NCBI GenBank assembly: GCA_964347975.1
Contig: CAYGAY010000018.1
Location: 1-64,000 of the forward strand
Source: Bin87 sp964347975
GTDB taxonomy: Bacteria; Chloroflexota; Dehalococcoidia; Lucifugimonadales; UBA3495
Direction of reading: 5' to 3'
DNA: 64,000 nucleotides
Positions 48,693-57,379 of this stretch are shown in pieces. Position 1 is the stretch's first letter; every line of letters starts with the position of its first letter. The notes under the pieces were generated by a model. That model searched no databases. It was not told the origin of the DNA and saw only the letters and a program-made list of their open reading frames with translations. The position numbers and the translations under genes were made by a program.

Positions 48693-49289
48693 TTATGTCT
48701 TGTGCCGTGAGAAAAGAGAGGCGATGGTTTGGAAAATGGAGGGGCGGGAGCCGGTAGCCTGGTAATCCGGTTGAACGAATCCAGGCGGAGCGTCGAACAA
48801 CTGCCGATGGCTACCGCGCAGCTCCGTCTCTATAATCCGGTCGATACCGGCAGTCTGGTACAGGGAACGCGCTCCGGCCAACTGCACCGCTGTGTAGCCA
48901 GTGGCGAATCTCAAGTCGGCGTTAGTCAGGTCGGCGCCGCTAAAGTCGACCCCTTCCAGGTCGCAATGGCGGAGGTTGGCGGAAACCAGGTTGGCGTTTG
49001 CCAGGCTGGCCTGACTGAAATCAGCGCGATTGGCGTCAACCCCTTCCAAATTGGCGCCATCAAGATTCGATTCTCTGAGGTCGCTTCCAACAAAGGTAGC
49101 GCGGCGCAAATCAGCCTTTTGCAACTGCGCTTCTTGCAGGTTAACGTTGTTCAGCCAACTATCACGCAGCACAGCTTTCTGCAAGTGGGTTTGGACCAGC
49201 TTGCTGTTGCTGAAATCCAGATTGTCCAGCAACTTGCCTTGCAAATTCTTTCGGCTGAGGTCACGCCCCATTTTCCGCATCTTGGTCAT
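48693..49289 (-). CDS. pentapeptide-repeat protein (C-terminal part of a split gene?)
   Basis: The 198-residue product is dominated by A(D/N)LXX pentapeptides: LRRATFVGSDLRESNLDGAN, LEGVDANRADFSQASLANAN, LVSANLRHCDLEGVDFSGAD. These form a right-handed square helix. Family members usually carry an N-terminal membrane/charged module like the one encoded at 49261-49782, in one protein. Here the two parts are in different frames with a 29-44 base overlap, so a frameshift or a genuine split is possible. Confidence 0.8.
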   Translation of the reverse strand: MTKMRKMGRDLSRKNLQGKLLDNLDFSNSKLVQTHLQKAVLRDSWLNNVNLQEAQLQKADLRRATFVGSDLRESNLDGANLEGVDANRADFSQASLANANLVSANLRHCDLEGVDFSGADLTNADLRFATGYTAVQLAGARSLYQTAGIDRIIETELRGSHRQLFDAPPGFVQPDYQATGSRPSIFQTIASLFSRHKT

Positions 49290-49782
49290 AATAGACGCCC
49301 CCATCTCCCATTCTCTGATTCAGCATCCGAGCAACGGTATCCCATTCATCAGATAGCGGATCAATCAATTCGGAATGCGCCTCCACCAATTCAAATACCG
49401 TCCGTCGGTAATCCGGCGCGTCCATCGCAATATGGTGCAGTTGATACAGGGCGCCAACCCTGACAATTGAGTTGTCGTTGCCTAGATGTTCGATGGCAGT
49501 GTTGAGACGTTCGGTAATGTTACCCAGCAGTGTCAACTCTGCGACCCGTTCCGCAGACGATGCCCGTCGGTTGGCGATGGATACTTGCCAGATGAGCAGG
49601 ATGCCACCCACTGCCAGCAAATACACTCTCACTATATCAATTTTCTTGTCCGCTGGCATTTCGAGGTGAGCCGCGACCGGTTCCAGGAACCACCACAGGA
49701 GTACCAGCCCGGCAACGGCCAGTATCGCCGCTGTCGCTACCGGCAGCAACCAGCGTAAAACGCCGCTGAATCCGGGCCACAT
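49261..49782 (-). CDS. membrane module typically fused to pentapeptide repeats
   Basis: The 173-residue protein has two membrane segments (about 9-32 and 52-68), then ERVAELTLLGNITERLNTAI, EHLGNDNSIVRVGALYQLHH and IAMDAPDYRRTVFELVEAHS. The last part matches the module (LGSxxxxVRLGGIYALERIA..SPDYHxxVxEVL) found ahead of pentapeptide repeats in many proteins. It overlaps the pentapeptide gene in another frame. Either the pair arose from one gene by frameshift, or this is a translationally coupled two-gene form. Confidence 0.75.
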   Translation of the reverse strand: MWPGFSGVLRWLLPVATAAILAVAGLVLLWWFLEPVAAHLEMPADKKIDIVRVYLLAVGGILLIWQVSIANRRASSAERVAELTLLGNITERLNTAIEHLGNDNSIVRVGALYQLHHIAMDAPDYRRTVFELVEAHSELIDPLSDEWDTVARMLNQRMGDGGVYYDQDAENGA

Positions 49783-49813
49783 CTTGCGTTGACGCCGGCC
49801 CGGTGAATCTGCC

Positions 49814-50602
49814 CTACTTCAATTGCCAGTTAGGCCGGCGTTTCTCCGCAAAAGCCCGTGGCCCTTCCTTGCTGTCCTCGGTGGTGAGGATGTAATCGTA
49901 GGCCACGTAAGTCTTGGCGCTGATTTCGGCGATGGACATATCCAGGCTGTTGTAGGCCAGTTCCTTGATGGTGCGCACGGCCAGCGGCGCGTTCTGTGCG
50001 ATGCTCTCCGCCATCTTGACGGCCTCCGGCACCAGTTCATCCGGAGGCGCCACTTTGTTGAGGAAGCCCATCTCCTTGACCCGTTCAGCCGGCAGCAGGT
50101 CGGCGGTCATCACCAGCTCCAGCACGTTGGATATGCCAATCATCTTCGTGAGTTCCACGGCGAAGGGGGGCATCAGGCTCCACTTGGTCTCGGTGATGCC
50201 GAGGCGGGCGTTATCCGCGGCCAGGCGCACGTCGCACATCTGGGCGATGGCCCAGCCACCGGCGGCGGCGGCGCCATTGACGGCGGCTACCAGCGGCTTG
50301 GTTGGACGCACCCACATATGCGGCTTGTCCGGCGACATACTGTTTTCGGCCCGGGCCGGCACGCCCTCGGCGTTGTCGGCGGCGCGTTCCTTGAGGTCGC
50401 GGCCGGCGCAGAAGTTGCGGCCAGATCCGGTGATCACGGCCACCCAGGCTTCATCGTCCTCGTTATCGAAGTGGTTGATAACCTCCTGCAACTCCCGGCG
50501 CAGTTGCCGGTTAATGGCGTTGGAGGATTCGGGCCGGTTCAGCGTGATGATGGCAACGTGGTTGTCGGCGCCGGTCTTTTCGTAGAGTACGGTTTCTGGC
50601 AT
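49814..50602 (-). CDS. enoyl-CoA hydratase/isomerase family protein
   Basis: The 262-residue crotonase-fold protein starts at ATG 50602 (AAGGAG upstream). Visible are VAIITLNRPESSNAINRQLR, the CoA/oxyanion segment GSGRNFCAGRDLKERA, and VAAVNGAAAAGGWAIAQMCD followed by AADNARLGITETKWSLMPPF. The Glu of the second active-site position (E in ITETKWSLMPP) is present. The substrate could be an enoyl-CoA of fatty-acid or aromatic degradation. The C-terminal RAFAEKRRPNW is normal for the family. Confidence 0.93.
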   Translation of the reverse strand: MPETVLYEKTGADNHVAIITLNRPESSNAINRQLRRELQEVINHFDNEDDEAWVAVITGSGRNFCAGRDLKERAADNAEGVPARAENSMSPDKPHMWVRPTKPLVAAVNGAAAAGGWAIAQMCDVRLAADNARLGITETKWSLMPPFAVELTKMIGISNVLELVMTADLLPAERVKEMGFLNKVAPPDELVPEAVKMAESIAQNAPLAVRTIKELAYNSLDMSIAEISAKTYVAYDYILTTEDSKEGPRAFAEKRRPNWQLK

Positions 50603-50648
50603 TGTGGTGTGGTCTCCTTGCAGTGATATTCCTGACGCCTGTTGCGGG

Positions 50649-51008
50649 TCAGGCGTAGTGCCCCAGGAACTGGCCGCCGATGACGTGCACGTGGCCGTGG
50701 GACTGGCTCTGCAGGCCATCGTAGCCGAAATTGGACAGGATGCGAAAACCGTTGGGGCAATACATGCAACCCAACGTCGCCGCGACATCGCCGAGTCGGG
50801 TCATAATGCCGCTGCTCCACATCTCCAGTTGGGACATATGGCGACGGGGCATCACCAGCAGCATGATCGGCACCCAGGTCAGCCGATTGACGATGGCAAT
50901 GAGGTCGTTGTCGAGGTAGCGGATCCGCGCCGGTTCGCGCCCGGCGACGATTTCGCAAAAAACACAGTAGGAACTAGCCGATTGCGGTGTTGCTGATGCG
51001 CTGGTCAT
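50649..51008 (-). CDS. HIT-family hydrolase
   Basis: From ATG 51008 the product is 119 residues. It has CVFCEIVAGREPARIRYLDN, then the histidine triad HGHVHVIGG (HxHxH) close to the C-terminus. HIT proteins hydrolyse or transfer nucleoside phosphates. The usual FxDxxPxxxGHxLVxPxxH region is altered (IAIVNRLTWVPIMLLVMPRR), so it is closer to AP4A phosphorylase-like members. A longer frame to 51116 is not conserved. Confidence 0.87.
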   Translation of the reverse strand: MTSASATPQSASSYCVFCEIVAGREPARIRYLDNDLIAIVNRLTWVPIMLLVMPRRHMSQLEMWSSGIMTRLGDVAATLGCMYCPNGFRILSNFGYDGLQSQSHGHVHVIGGQFLGHYA

Positions 51009-51250
51009 TGATGGCCTGTATCTATTCTTCCGCCCTCGCCGCCAGCGCGCCGCAGGGCAAAGTAGTCCCTGCTTGTCGCCAGCCGGCCGCGCGGGCGGGT
51101 TGCTGGATTGCTCCAATTGTAACCCAAATCAACTGCCCGCCGCCCGTTTTGGGGTTTCCCGTGGCCGTCCTCCAAGTGTGGTATTATGGCCGGCGATGCG
51201 CCCCTTTGTCTCGCGCGTCGAATTGTCCACTCGCCATTGCCGACCAACGT

Positions 51251-51742
51251 ATGTTTCAACTGGCCATCCTCACCATCAGCAGTTCGGGCGCTCGCGGCGA
51301 ACGGGAAGATACCGGCGGTCAGGCCATCCGGGACAAGCTGCCGCCGCCGGATTATGCAGAAGTCCGCTATGAAATCATCTCCGACGATGCCCAGACCATC
51401 ACCAGCCGGATCTGCGAATGGGCTGACGCCGGCGACGTGGACCTCATCGTCACCACCGGTGGCACGGGTCTGGGCCGGCGAGACGTTACCCCCGAAGCCG
51501 CCACGGCAGCGATGGACCGTGAAGTCCCGGGCATGGCCGAGACGATGCGCGCCCAGACCCTCAAGTTCACACCCATGGCGATGCTGAGCCGCTCGGTAGT
51601 GGGCATCCGTGGGCACACCCTGATCATCACCCTGCCGGGCAGCCCTCGGGGAGTGGGCGAGTGCCTCGACGTGGTACTGCCCGTCCTTCCCCATGCGATT
51701 GAGCTCTTGCAGCGGGAATCCGTGCAAGAGCATCCGCGCTAG
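51251..51742 (+). CDS. molybdenum cofactor biosynthesis protein, MogA/MoaB type
   Basis: The 163-residue protein has the molybdopterin-binding fold: LAILTISSSGARGEREDTGG, VDLIVTTGGTGLGRRDVTPE (TGGTG with the catalytic Asp region) and LPGSPRGVGECLDVVLPVLP. It adenylylates molybdopterin before metal insertion. Formate dehydrogenase and the molybdo-flavoprotein subunit at the right edge are possible users. The ATG at 51251 has no strong ribosome site, but it is the conserved start (MFQLAILTISSS). Confidence 0.92.
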   Translation: MFQLAILTISSSGARGEREDTGGQAIRDKLPPPDYAEVRYEIISDDAQTITSRICEWADAGDVDLIVTTGGTGLGRRDVTPEAATAAMDREVPGMAETMRAQTLKFTPMAMLSRSVVGIRGHTLIITLPGSPRGVGECLDVVLPVLPHAIELLQRESVQEHPR

Positions 51743-51809
51743 TCATGGATTCCAGCGAAAGCGCAAATGACGGAAAATTGCAACATCATTCACCGGAGAC
51801 CGCAACCCC

Positions 51810-52163
51810 ATGACCACCGACGCCAACACTAACGAATCGGCTCCCGTCTATTGGCCCAGGGTGAAGGAATTGCTGGACGGCATTATGGAACGCTGGATCG
51901 AGCGCCATGGCCGCAACCCGTACCCAGGCATCCACGAATACTGGTGGGAGACGCCGGAGGAATTGGCCGCGTCGGTGCTCAACGGTTATCCCTCGATTGA
52001 ACCTGGCAAACCGGGCGCGGAGACGCACCTGGTCCGTTCCTTGCGTCTGGGATGCGGCACCTTCGGGCGAATGCCGTTGCGCGGCCCGTTCCTGTCCCGG
52101 GCTGAGGCCGCCGAAATCGCCGCGTGGATTGACGCCGGTATGCCGGTGGGGCCGGAGGGATAG
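51810..52163 (+). CDS. hypothetical protein
   Basis: The 117-residue soluble protein starts at ATG 51810. Visible are RVKELLDGIMERWIERHGRN and a C-terminal PFLSRAEAAEIAAWIDAGMP, which resembles the last helix of cytochrome-c-like domains, but there is no CxxCH heme site. It is followed 2 bases later by the HEPN-like gene and is probably co-transcribed with it. Just upstream, near 51748-51770, is a degenerate ATTCCAGCGAAAGCGC-type palindrome. Function unknown. Confidence 0.65.
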   Translation: MTTDANTNESAPVYWPRVKELLDGIMERWIERHGRNPYPGIHEYWWETPEELAASVLNGYPSIEPGKPGAETHLVRSLRLGCGTFGRMPLRGPFLSRAEAAEIAAWIDAGMPVGPEG

Positions 52164-52165
52164 CA

Positions 52166-52528
52166 ATGAGCGCGACGGAACAGCCCCTAGCTCCGCCTGA
52201 CCCGGTAGAAGCCGCCCGGCGGCAGTTCGCCGTGCACAACATGATGCTCGGCGCCGAAATCTTGCGCGACGCCGCCCACCACGCCGTGGTCAAGGCCGCC
52301 CACCAACGCGGCTGGCCCTGTGAAACCCAGGCGCAAACCTATGATGCCATCGCAAAACTGGATGGTGATGACGAGCTACACTTGATGTCGAGCTATTTGC
52401 ACACCGAAGGATTGCCCGACAAAATCCGCTATAGCTACGGAACCATCATTGAAGGGGAGATAGAGATGGACTGTTGGGCTGTGAGTGTGTTCCTGGAACG
52501 GATGCAAGAGCTAATCGGACTGCCGTGA
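52166..52528 (+). CDS. helical protein, PaREP1/HEPN-like relative
   Basis: The 120-residue product is helical: NMMLGAEILRDAAHHAVVKA, AHQRGWPCETQAQTYDAIAK, and a C-terminal VFLERMQELIGLP. The residue pattern AAxxAVxKAAxxRGW is shared with the proteins at 7507-8136 (REVATRRGW) and 52528-52862 (QAMATERGW), but it lacks the LHxNFY motif. Its stop overlaps the ATG of the next, frameshifted gene (TGATG), so they were one operon. Confidence 0.68.
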   Translation: MSATEQPLAPPDPVEAARRQFAVHNMMLGAEILRDAAHHAVVKAAHQRGWPCETQAQTYDAIAKLDGDDELHLMSSYLHTEGLPDKIRYSYGTIIEGEIEMDCWAVSVFLERMQELIGLP

Positions 52529-52862
52529 TGCTCGTCACGGAACACGCTCAAATGTCCTTGCTATTACTGGATCGGTCACAGGGAGAGTTCGCCGGCGGAG
52601 ACCCGCTGATTGCCTCGGAAATACTATGGGGGGCCGCCGCCCATGCTATTCAGGCCATGGCTACCGAACGAGGATGGCATAAGGACAGCCATGGCGCGAT
52701 AAAGGCTGCGGCCCGTCGGCTGAGCGACGAAAGGCGGGATGCGTTGACAGCGCCGAAAAGTTGCACGAAAACTTTTACCACAACAACTTGAACGCCGGCC
52801 AGATAGCGCACAGGCGGGAACAAGCCGAGAAACTCGTCCCTTACCTGCTGGGGTTGCTCTGA
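52528..52862 (+). pseudogene. frameshifted PaREP1/HEPN-like gene
   Basis: From ATG 52528 the frame reads PLIASEILWGAAAHAIQAMA, TERGWHKDSHGAIKAAARRL and SDERRDAL, then runs into an unrelated tail and stops at 52791. In another frame from about 52742 it continues SAEKLHENFYHNNLNAGQIA and HRREQAEKLVPYLLGLL to a stop at 52862, completing the family with its LHxNFY motif. A single indel near 52740 explains this; being close to a poor assembly junction, it could be a sequencing error. Confidence 0.75.
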
Positions 52863-52995
52863 TAAACAACAAAAACGATGCCGCCGGCGGGATAACCCAC
52901 TGGCGGTGTCTCTCGCTTATACATCTGTAAGCATTTGCTCTTGCCCACAGTGTTTCAGCAAAGTCTTAATGCGTTCTGGGGCTGTTTTACCGGCA

Positions 52996-53353
52996 TTACA
53001 TCGGACAAAAGCCTGCCGGTGCGGCGTTTTGACCGGGTTCCAGTAGCAATGCTTGACGTTCTGTCAGCTTTTGGACAGCGTTGCCGTCCAGAGAATCGGA
53101 GAGATTCTTGGCTTCAACAAATCCTGTCGGTTTGACTTGGGATTGCTGAGGCGAAAGGGGTTTTGCCCATAGAGCGTAGTCCACGTTGGGTTTGCCCCGG
53201 CTATAATTGTGCTCCACCTCAACCCAAGGCTCTGAGGATAGGGCCAACCAACGCGACACGGGTAACCATCTCGTCGTCGTTCAATCCAGTACGGCGGCTA
53301 CGAATCCGCCCACGGACCCGCTCAACAGTCTCATTCGACCGATGCACATCGAC
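52996..53353 (-). pseudogene. broken type I restriction-like nuclease N-terminal domain
   Basis: On the minus strand, one frame reads DDEMVTRVALVGPILRALG and stops; in the next frame it continues WVEVEHNYSRGKPNVDYALW and VEAKNLSDSLDGNAVQKLTE before stopping at 52996. Joined, this is the PD-(D/E)XK domain of HsdR-type or similar proteins (pattern ENxTRxxxVxPxLxALGW..GxxDYAL..VEAKxLxxxL). It lacks the motor domain. The frameshift and truncation make it a remnant, unless assembly errors next to the gap caused them. Sequence from 52863 to 52995 holds only a hairpin (about 52872-52911). Confidence 0.6.
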
Positions 53354-53365
53354 AGCAATGATGCC

Positions 53366-53560
53366 CTACTAAACCGAGTCCCGCCGGCCGGGGGGCCCCC
53401 CGGGCCGCCGGGGCGCGGTGGCGGGTGGGGGGCCCCACGCGACCCCCACGAGCCCGACGTTTNNNNNNNNNNAAACCGACTCATTCTCTTTTGCACCTCC
53501 CACACAATTTTTGCCCTACAAACCCCCGCCCCGCGGGGGGGGGCCGCCGGCGGGACTCGG
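53366..53560. other. scaffold gap (10 N) with degraded flanks
   Basis: Ten N occupy 53463-53472. The left flank is GC-saturated. The right flank from about 53481 to 53525 is a corrupted copy of 53331-53377, sharing blocks such as TCATTC, TGCAC, CAAT and TGCCCTAC in the same order and spacing. ACCGAGTCCCGCCGGC on the left and its inverse GCCGGCGGGACTCGGT on the right bracket the gap. This is an assembly junction, and linkage across it is uncertain. Confidence 0.85.
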
Positions 53561-53589
53561 TCGCTAGTTGCGGTGAGGGAGCCGCCTGC

Positions 53590-54594
53590 TTACAGCAGCG
53601 CCGGCTCCTTTTCCTTTTGATAGACCTGGATCCGGCCACGGGTGTGGTCGAGAATGGCGATCTGGCCTGACGAGGTTACCCTCACCGCGCAGGGGTTGGC
53701 GAAGGCTTTCTCGAACGCGCCGCCGTCGTGGGTGACGGCCATGGTGCGCTGGCGGATCATGTCCGGGTTGGAGTTCAGCTTGGCCTTGCCCCACTCGGAC
53801 AGGGTGTAGTCGCCCTTCAGCTGGGCGCGGAAGCGTCCGTCCGGGGCCAGTACCTGGACCCGGTCGTTCTCTCGGTCGCACACGTATATGTCGCCGTCGG
53901 CGTCCACTTGGACCGCGTTGGGGCGCTTGAACTGGCCGGGGCCGTCTCCGCTGGCGCCGAAGCTGGCCTGCCACTCGCCGGCCTGGGTGAAGACCTGGAT
54001 GCGGTCATTCCGCCAGTCTGCGACGTAGATGAGGCCGTCCTGGTCCAGGCAGATGCCCCAGGGGAGGTTGAGCTGGCCGTCGCCGCTGCCGAACTCGCCG
54101 AACTGGCTCTTGAAAGCGCCGTCCAGCCCGTAGCTCTGGATGCGGTGGTTCTTGGCGTCCACCAGCCACATGGTATCGCCGACGATGGTGATGCCGGAGG
54201 GGCCGTTGAACTCGCCGGGGCCGTCGCCGGCCGTGCCCCAGTGGGACACGTAATCGCCGTCCTCGGTGTAGACGGTGATGCGGTTCAGGTACTCGTCGGC
54301 CACGTACAGGTTGTTGTCGGCGTCCAGCGCACAGGAGGTGGGCCAGTACATATCGCCGGCGTCTTCGCCGAACTTGCTGAACTCGCCAACCAACTCCTCG
54401 TTCAGCGTGGCGACAGTTACGTGCACGCCGTCCGGACGATTTTCATAGGAGCGGTTGAGAACGTAAACCCTGCCCTCTTCGTCGATAGCCATGTCCACGG
54501 GATTGCGGAACCCGGTGCCGTTGAACTCGTTGCGGCCCACGGAGTGGCTATAGGTGAAAGCAGTGTCCACGAGGCCAAACAGATGGGTACTCAT
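53590..54594 (-). CDS. NHL-repeat six-bladed beta-propeller protein
   Basis: The 334-residue protein contains six NHL blades, for example VDMAIDEEGRVYVLNRSYEN, LYVADEYLNRITVYTEDGDY, MWLVDAKNHRIQSYGLDGAF, IYVADWRNDRIQVFTQAGEW and IYVCDRENDRVQVLAPDGRF. It has no signal peptide. It follows the DUF1501 gene by about 90 bases on the same strand and is the third gene of that group. A paralogue is at 25081-25974. Such propellers probably bind other proteins or sense ligands; no enzymatic site is visible. Confidence 0.88.
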   Translation of the reverse strand: MSTHLFGLVDTAFTYSHSVGRNEFNGTGFRNPVDMAIDEEGRVYVLNRSYENRPDGVHVTVATLNEELVGEFSKFGEDAGDMYWPTSCALDADNNLYVADEYLNRITVYTEDGDYVSHWGTAGDGPGEFNGPSGITIVGDTMWLVDAKNHRIQSYGLDGAFKSQFGEFGSGDGQLNLPWGICLDQDGLIYVADWRNDRIQVFTQAGEWQASFGASGDGPGQFKRPNAVQVDADGDIYVCDRENDRVQVLAPDGRFRAQLKGDYTLSEWGKAKLNSNPDMIRQRTMAVTHDGGAFEKAFANPCAVRVTSSGQIAILDHTRGRIQVYQKEKEPALL

Positions 54595-54686
54595 AGACTT
54601 CCCTCTTTTGTTGGTCGTCGGTAGTCAGAGTGCGGCAGGATTCCTCTGGGAGGATACCCCGCCGCGCTGGTTGCGGTGCCGGTGGC

Positions 54687-55826
54687 CTACAGGAAGGGAA
54701 CCTTCTCGAAGACGCCGCGGTTGATGGGGTTGGAGTCCAGATTCATCCAGTCTTCCAGGATGGTGGCATAAACCTGGCGGAAGTCCATGTTGGACTTGAG
54801 GTTGCCGCCCTCTTCCTGATCGGCCGGAGCCAGGGACGGATAGACGCCGTAAATGCCGCCCTTGACGTGTTCGCCAACGGCGAAGGCCACGGAGCCGGCG
54901 CCGTGGTCGGTGCCGGAGCCGTTGTCGCCGACCCGGCGGCCGAACTCGGAGAACATGAACAGAGTGACGTTGTCGCTGGCGTCATGGTCCCGCAGGTCGG
55001 TGATGAAGGTGTCAACGTTGGCCGACACGTCAGTCCACAGGCGGGCGTGGTCGGTGGCCTGGTTGGCGTGGGTGTCGAAGCCGTTGTAGGGGCTGGTGGT
55101 GAAGAGCACGCGGGTGCCCAGGTCAGCCAGGTGGGTCTGGGCGATGTTCTTCATGTACTGGCCCACGACGCTGCTGGAGTACTCCACGTTGGAGGTGTAC
55201 TTCGGCGGCGCGGTGGCCAGGATGTCGGCTCCGATGCGGGCGTAGGTGCCGGTGGAGCGCAGGTAGTCGCTCACGAAGCCCTGGCCCACGGTGGGGGCGT
55301 AGATCTTGCTGAACAGGTCCAGCGCCTCGGCGCGCTGGTCGTCGCCCTCGATGCCGGTGAGCAAACCGTAGGTCTCCAGGTTGCCCACGGAGGCAACGGG
55401 GACGCCTTCCTTGGCCAGCGCGCGCGGCAGCCCACGGCCGAAGTTCACGCCGGTGATGCCCTGGCCCTCATTGTTGGGGTCCAGTTCCTTGATGACCTGG
55501 CCCAGCCAGCCTTCGGTGCCGATGGTGTCCGGCTCACAGGTGTGCCAGATGTCCATGCTGCGGAAGTGGCTGTAGGAGGGGTTGGCATAGCCGATGCCCA
55601 CGAAGATGGCCAGCTTGCCCTCATCCCAGTATTTCTTCAGGGGGCCCATGGTGGGGTGCAGGCCAATTTCGCCGTTCAGGTCGAGGACCGCCTCGGCGGG
55701 TACGCCCAGATTGGGGCGGAAGTCCCGATAGTGGCCGTCGTTATAGGGGATGACAGTGTTCAGGCCGTCGTTCCCGCCGGAGAGGGAAAGAACCACCAGA
55801 ACGTTGTCTTTGTTGGTAGAGACCAT
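54687..55826 (-). CDS. DUF1501 family protein
   Basis: The 379-residue protein has the family hallmarks VLVVLSLSGGNDGLNTVIPY near the N-terminus and MFSEFGRRVGDNGSGTDHGAGSVAFAVG near the C-terminus, resembling the sulfatase/alkaline-phosphatase-like fold (conserved GGxDGL and DHG). Most relatives have a Tat signal; here it is absent and the protein begins MVSTNKDN. It is transcribed after the DUF1800 gene (69-base gap). The two always go together but their biochemical role is unknown. Confidence 0.92.
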   Translation of the reverse strand: MVSTNKDNVLVVLSLSGGNDGLNTVIPYNDGHYRDFRPNLGVPAEAVLDLNGEIGLHPTMGPLKKYWDEGKLAIFVGIGYANPSYSHFRSMDIWHTCEPDTIGTEGWLGQVIKELDPNNEGQGITGVNFGRGLPRALAKEGVPVASVGNLETYGLLTGIEGDDQRAEALDLFSKIYAPTVGQGFVSDYLRSTGTYARIGADILATAPPKYTSNVEYSSSVVGQYMKNIAQTHLADLGTRVLFTTSPYNGFDTHANQATDHARLWTDVSANVDTFITDLRDHDASDNVTLFMFSEFGRRVGDNGSGTDHGAGSVAFAVGEHVKGGIYGVYPSLAPADQEEGGNLKSNMDFRQVYATILEDWMNLDSNPINRGVFEKVPFL

Positions 55827-55894
55827 TTGCTAGTCCTCCATTTTGTTGCTTGATTGCAGTGGCGCGATTTGCCGGTCTTGTGGTGGTTTCCCAA

Positions 55895-57319
55895 TTACTC
55901 GAACTGGAACTCCGAGGTGGAGGCGATAATCTGGAACATTTCGCCGGAGCGGCGGGTGAACTCGGCGCGCTCGGCGTCGCTGCCGTGGGTCAGATTGCCG
56001 CCGCGGCCGGCGTGGGCAATCAGCTGGTCGCGGGTGTCCTCGGTGAGGTTGAGGCAGCCCACCAGGTCGGCGCAGGTGTCCACAAACTGTTCGGGGGAGA
56101 GGCTGTCGCCCTGGGCCATCAGCTTGGAGATCATGCTCTGGACGCCGGGCAGGTCGGTGCGGCCCAGGTAGTCGGCGGCGAAGTTGATGCGCTCGACCAG
56201 GGTGCCGGAGTCGATCCACTCGTGGCCGGTGTGCCAGCCTTCAACCGTGGGCGGGTTCATCAGGTCCATGCCCATGTACTTGGGCTCCTGGCTCAGTTCG
56301 AACATGCCGGGCTTGATTTCGTCCCGGTGGTCGCCGACCATGCGCAGGGTGCCGGCCACCATCTCGGCGGGATTCTTCACCTTGGCGTAGCGGGCGTTCT
56401 TGAAAGCGTCGGAATTGAACAGCGTGCGGAGCATCTCGGTGATGTTGTAACCGCTGTCAAAGTAGGTCTGCTCCAGCGCGGCCAGGAGGCTCTCGTCCTT
56501 GGGCGGAGTCTGCCGCCAGCTGGGAACCGGAACTTCATCGGCGACGAAGAAGTTGTACATATGCCGCGAGATGAACCGGGCGGTGGCCTTCTGGTCGGCA
56601 ATAATGTCCAGGATGTCGTCGCCGTTCCAGTTGCCCGTGCGGCCCAGGAACGTCTTCTCGGAGTCGTCGTGGTCAGCGGGGTCGAACCGGAACTCCCAGG
56701 GGCTGCGCCCGTAGGGGAAAGGCGGGTACGGCGGGGCGATGTTCCAGCCGGTGAACGCGCGGGCCGTGGCCTTTACGTCGTCCTCAGAGTAGTTGAACTC
56801 TTCGTTCATGCCCACGCCCATGGAGAACAGTTCCAGCAGCTCGCGGCCGTAGTTCTCATTGATGGCCGTCTTGTGGCTCTCGCAGTTGTCCAGGTAATAG
56901 ACCATGCCCGGGCTGGTGGAAAGGTCCATCAGCAGTTCCCGGAAGTTGCCCATTCCGTTGTCCCGGAACATTTGGATCATCCGGCCCATCTCTTCGCCGG
57001 AGTCGATCTTGGAGTGGCCGGCGCAGAAGATCATGTGCCAGAACAGCGCCATTTTCTCCTTGAGCTGGTACTCGGTGTTGACCATGCGATACACCCAGTT
57101 CTGGATGTTGATTTCGATGGCCCCGGCGTGGTTGTAGGTGGGGTGATAGCGCAGCATCAGGTCATCTTCGACGCCGGACGAAGAGCCGGGGTTCAGCAGC
57201 TCTTCCACCACGGTGTCATAACCTTGCGCAGCGGCGGCTTCGATCTCGTCGCGGCTGGCGTTGAAGCCGGCGCGGCGGAGAAGGTGAGCCATCAGTGCAA
57301 TGTCGTTGCTTCCTGCCAT
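55895..57319 (-). CDS. DUF1800 family protein
   Basis: ATG 57319 has AAGGAGG 4 bases upstream. The 474-residue protein has the family pattern LMAHLLRRAGFNASRDEIEA at the N-terminus, QLKEKMALFWHMIFC, NENYGRELLELFSMGVGMNE, DVKATARAFTGWNI and FISRHMYNFFVADEVPVPSW. No signal peptide is present. It is the first gene of a DUF1800-DUF1501-NHL operon with a good promoter and an inverted repeat upstream. The function of this conserved pair is not established. Confidence 0.93.
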   Translation of the reverse strand: MAGSNDIALMAHLLRRAGFNASRDEIEAAAAQGYDTVVEELLNPGSSSGVEDDLMLRYHPTYNHAGAIEINIQNWVYRMVNTEYQLKEKMALFWHMIFCAGHSKIDSGEEMGRMIQMFRDNGMGNFRELLMDLSTSPGMVYYLDNCESHKTAINENYGRELLELFSMGVGMNEEFNYSEDDVKATARAFTGWNIAPPYPPFPYGRSPWEFRFDPADHDDSEKTFLGRTGNWNGDDILDIIADQKATARFISRHMYNFFVADEVPVPSWRQTPPKDESLLAALEQTYFDSGYNITEMLRTLFNSDAFKNARYAKVKNPAEMVAGTLRMVGDHRDEIKPGMFELSQEPKYMGMDLMNPPTVEGWHTGHEWIDSGTLVERINFAADYLGRTDLPGVQSMISKLMAQGDSLSPEQFVDTCADLVGCLNLTEDTRDQLIAHAGRGGNLTHGSDAERAEFTRRSGEMFQIIASTSEFQFE

Positions 57320-57379
57320 TGTTTCCTCCTTTGTGTACCGTTCGGATAGTCGTCCCGACTGGCTGATTTTGATGGTCAG

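Noticed and set aside
55850..57349. 499-codon plus-strand frame opposite the DUF1800 gene
   Set aside because: Antisense open frame rich in Val, Gly and His caused by GC codon bias; DUF1800 motifs are on the minus strand.
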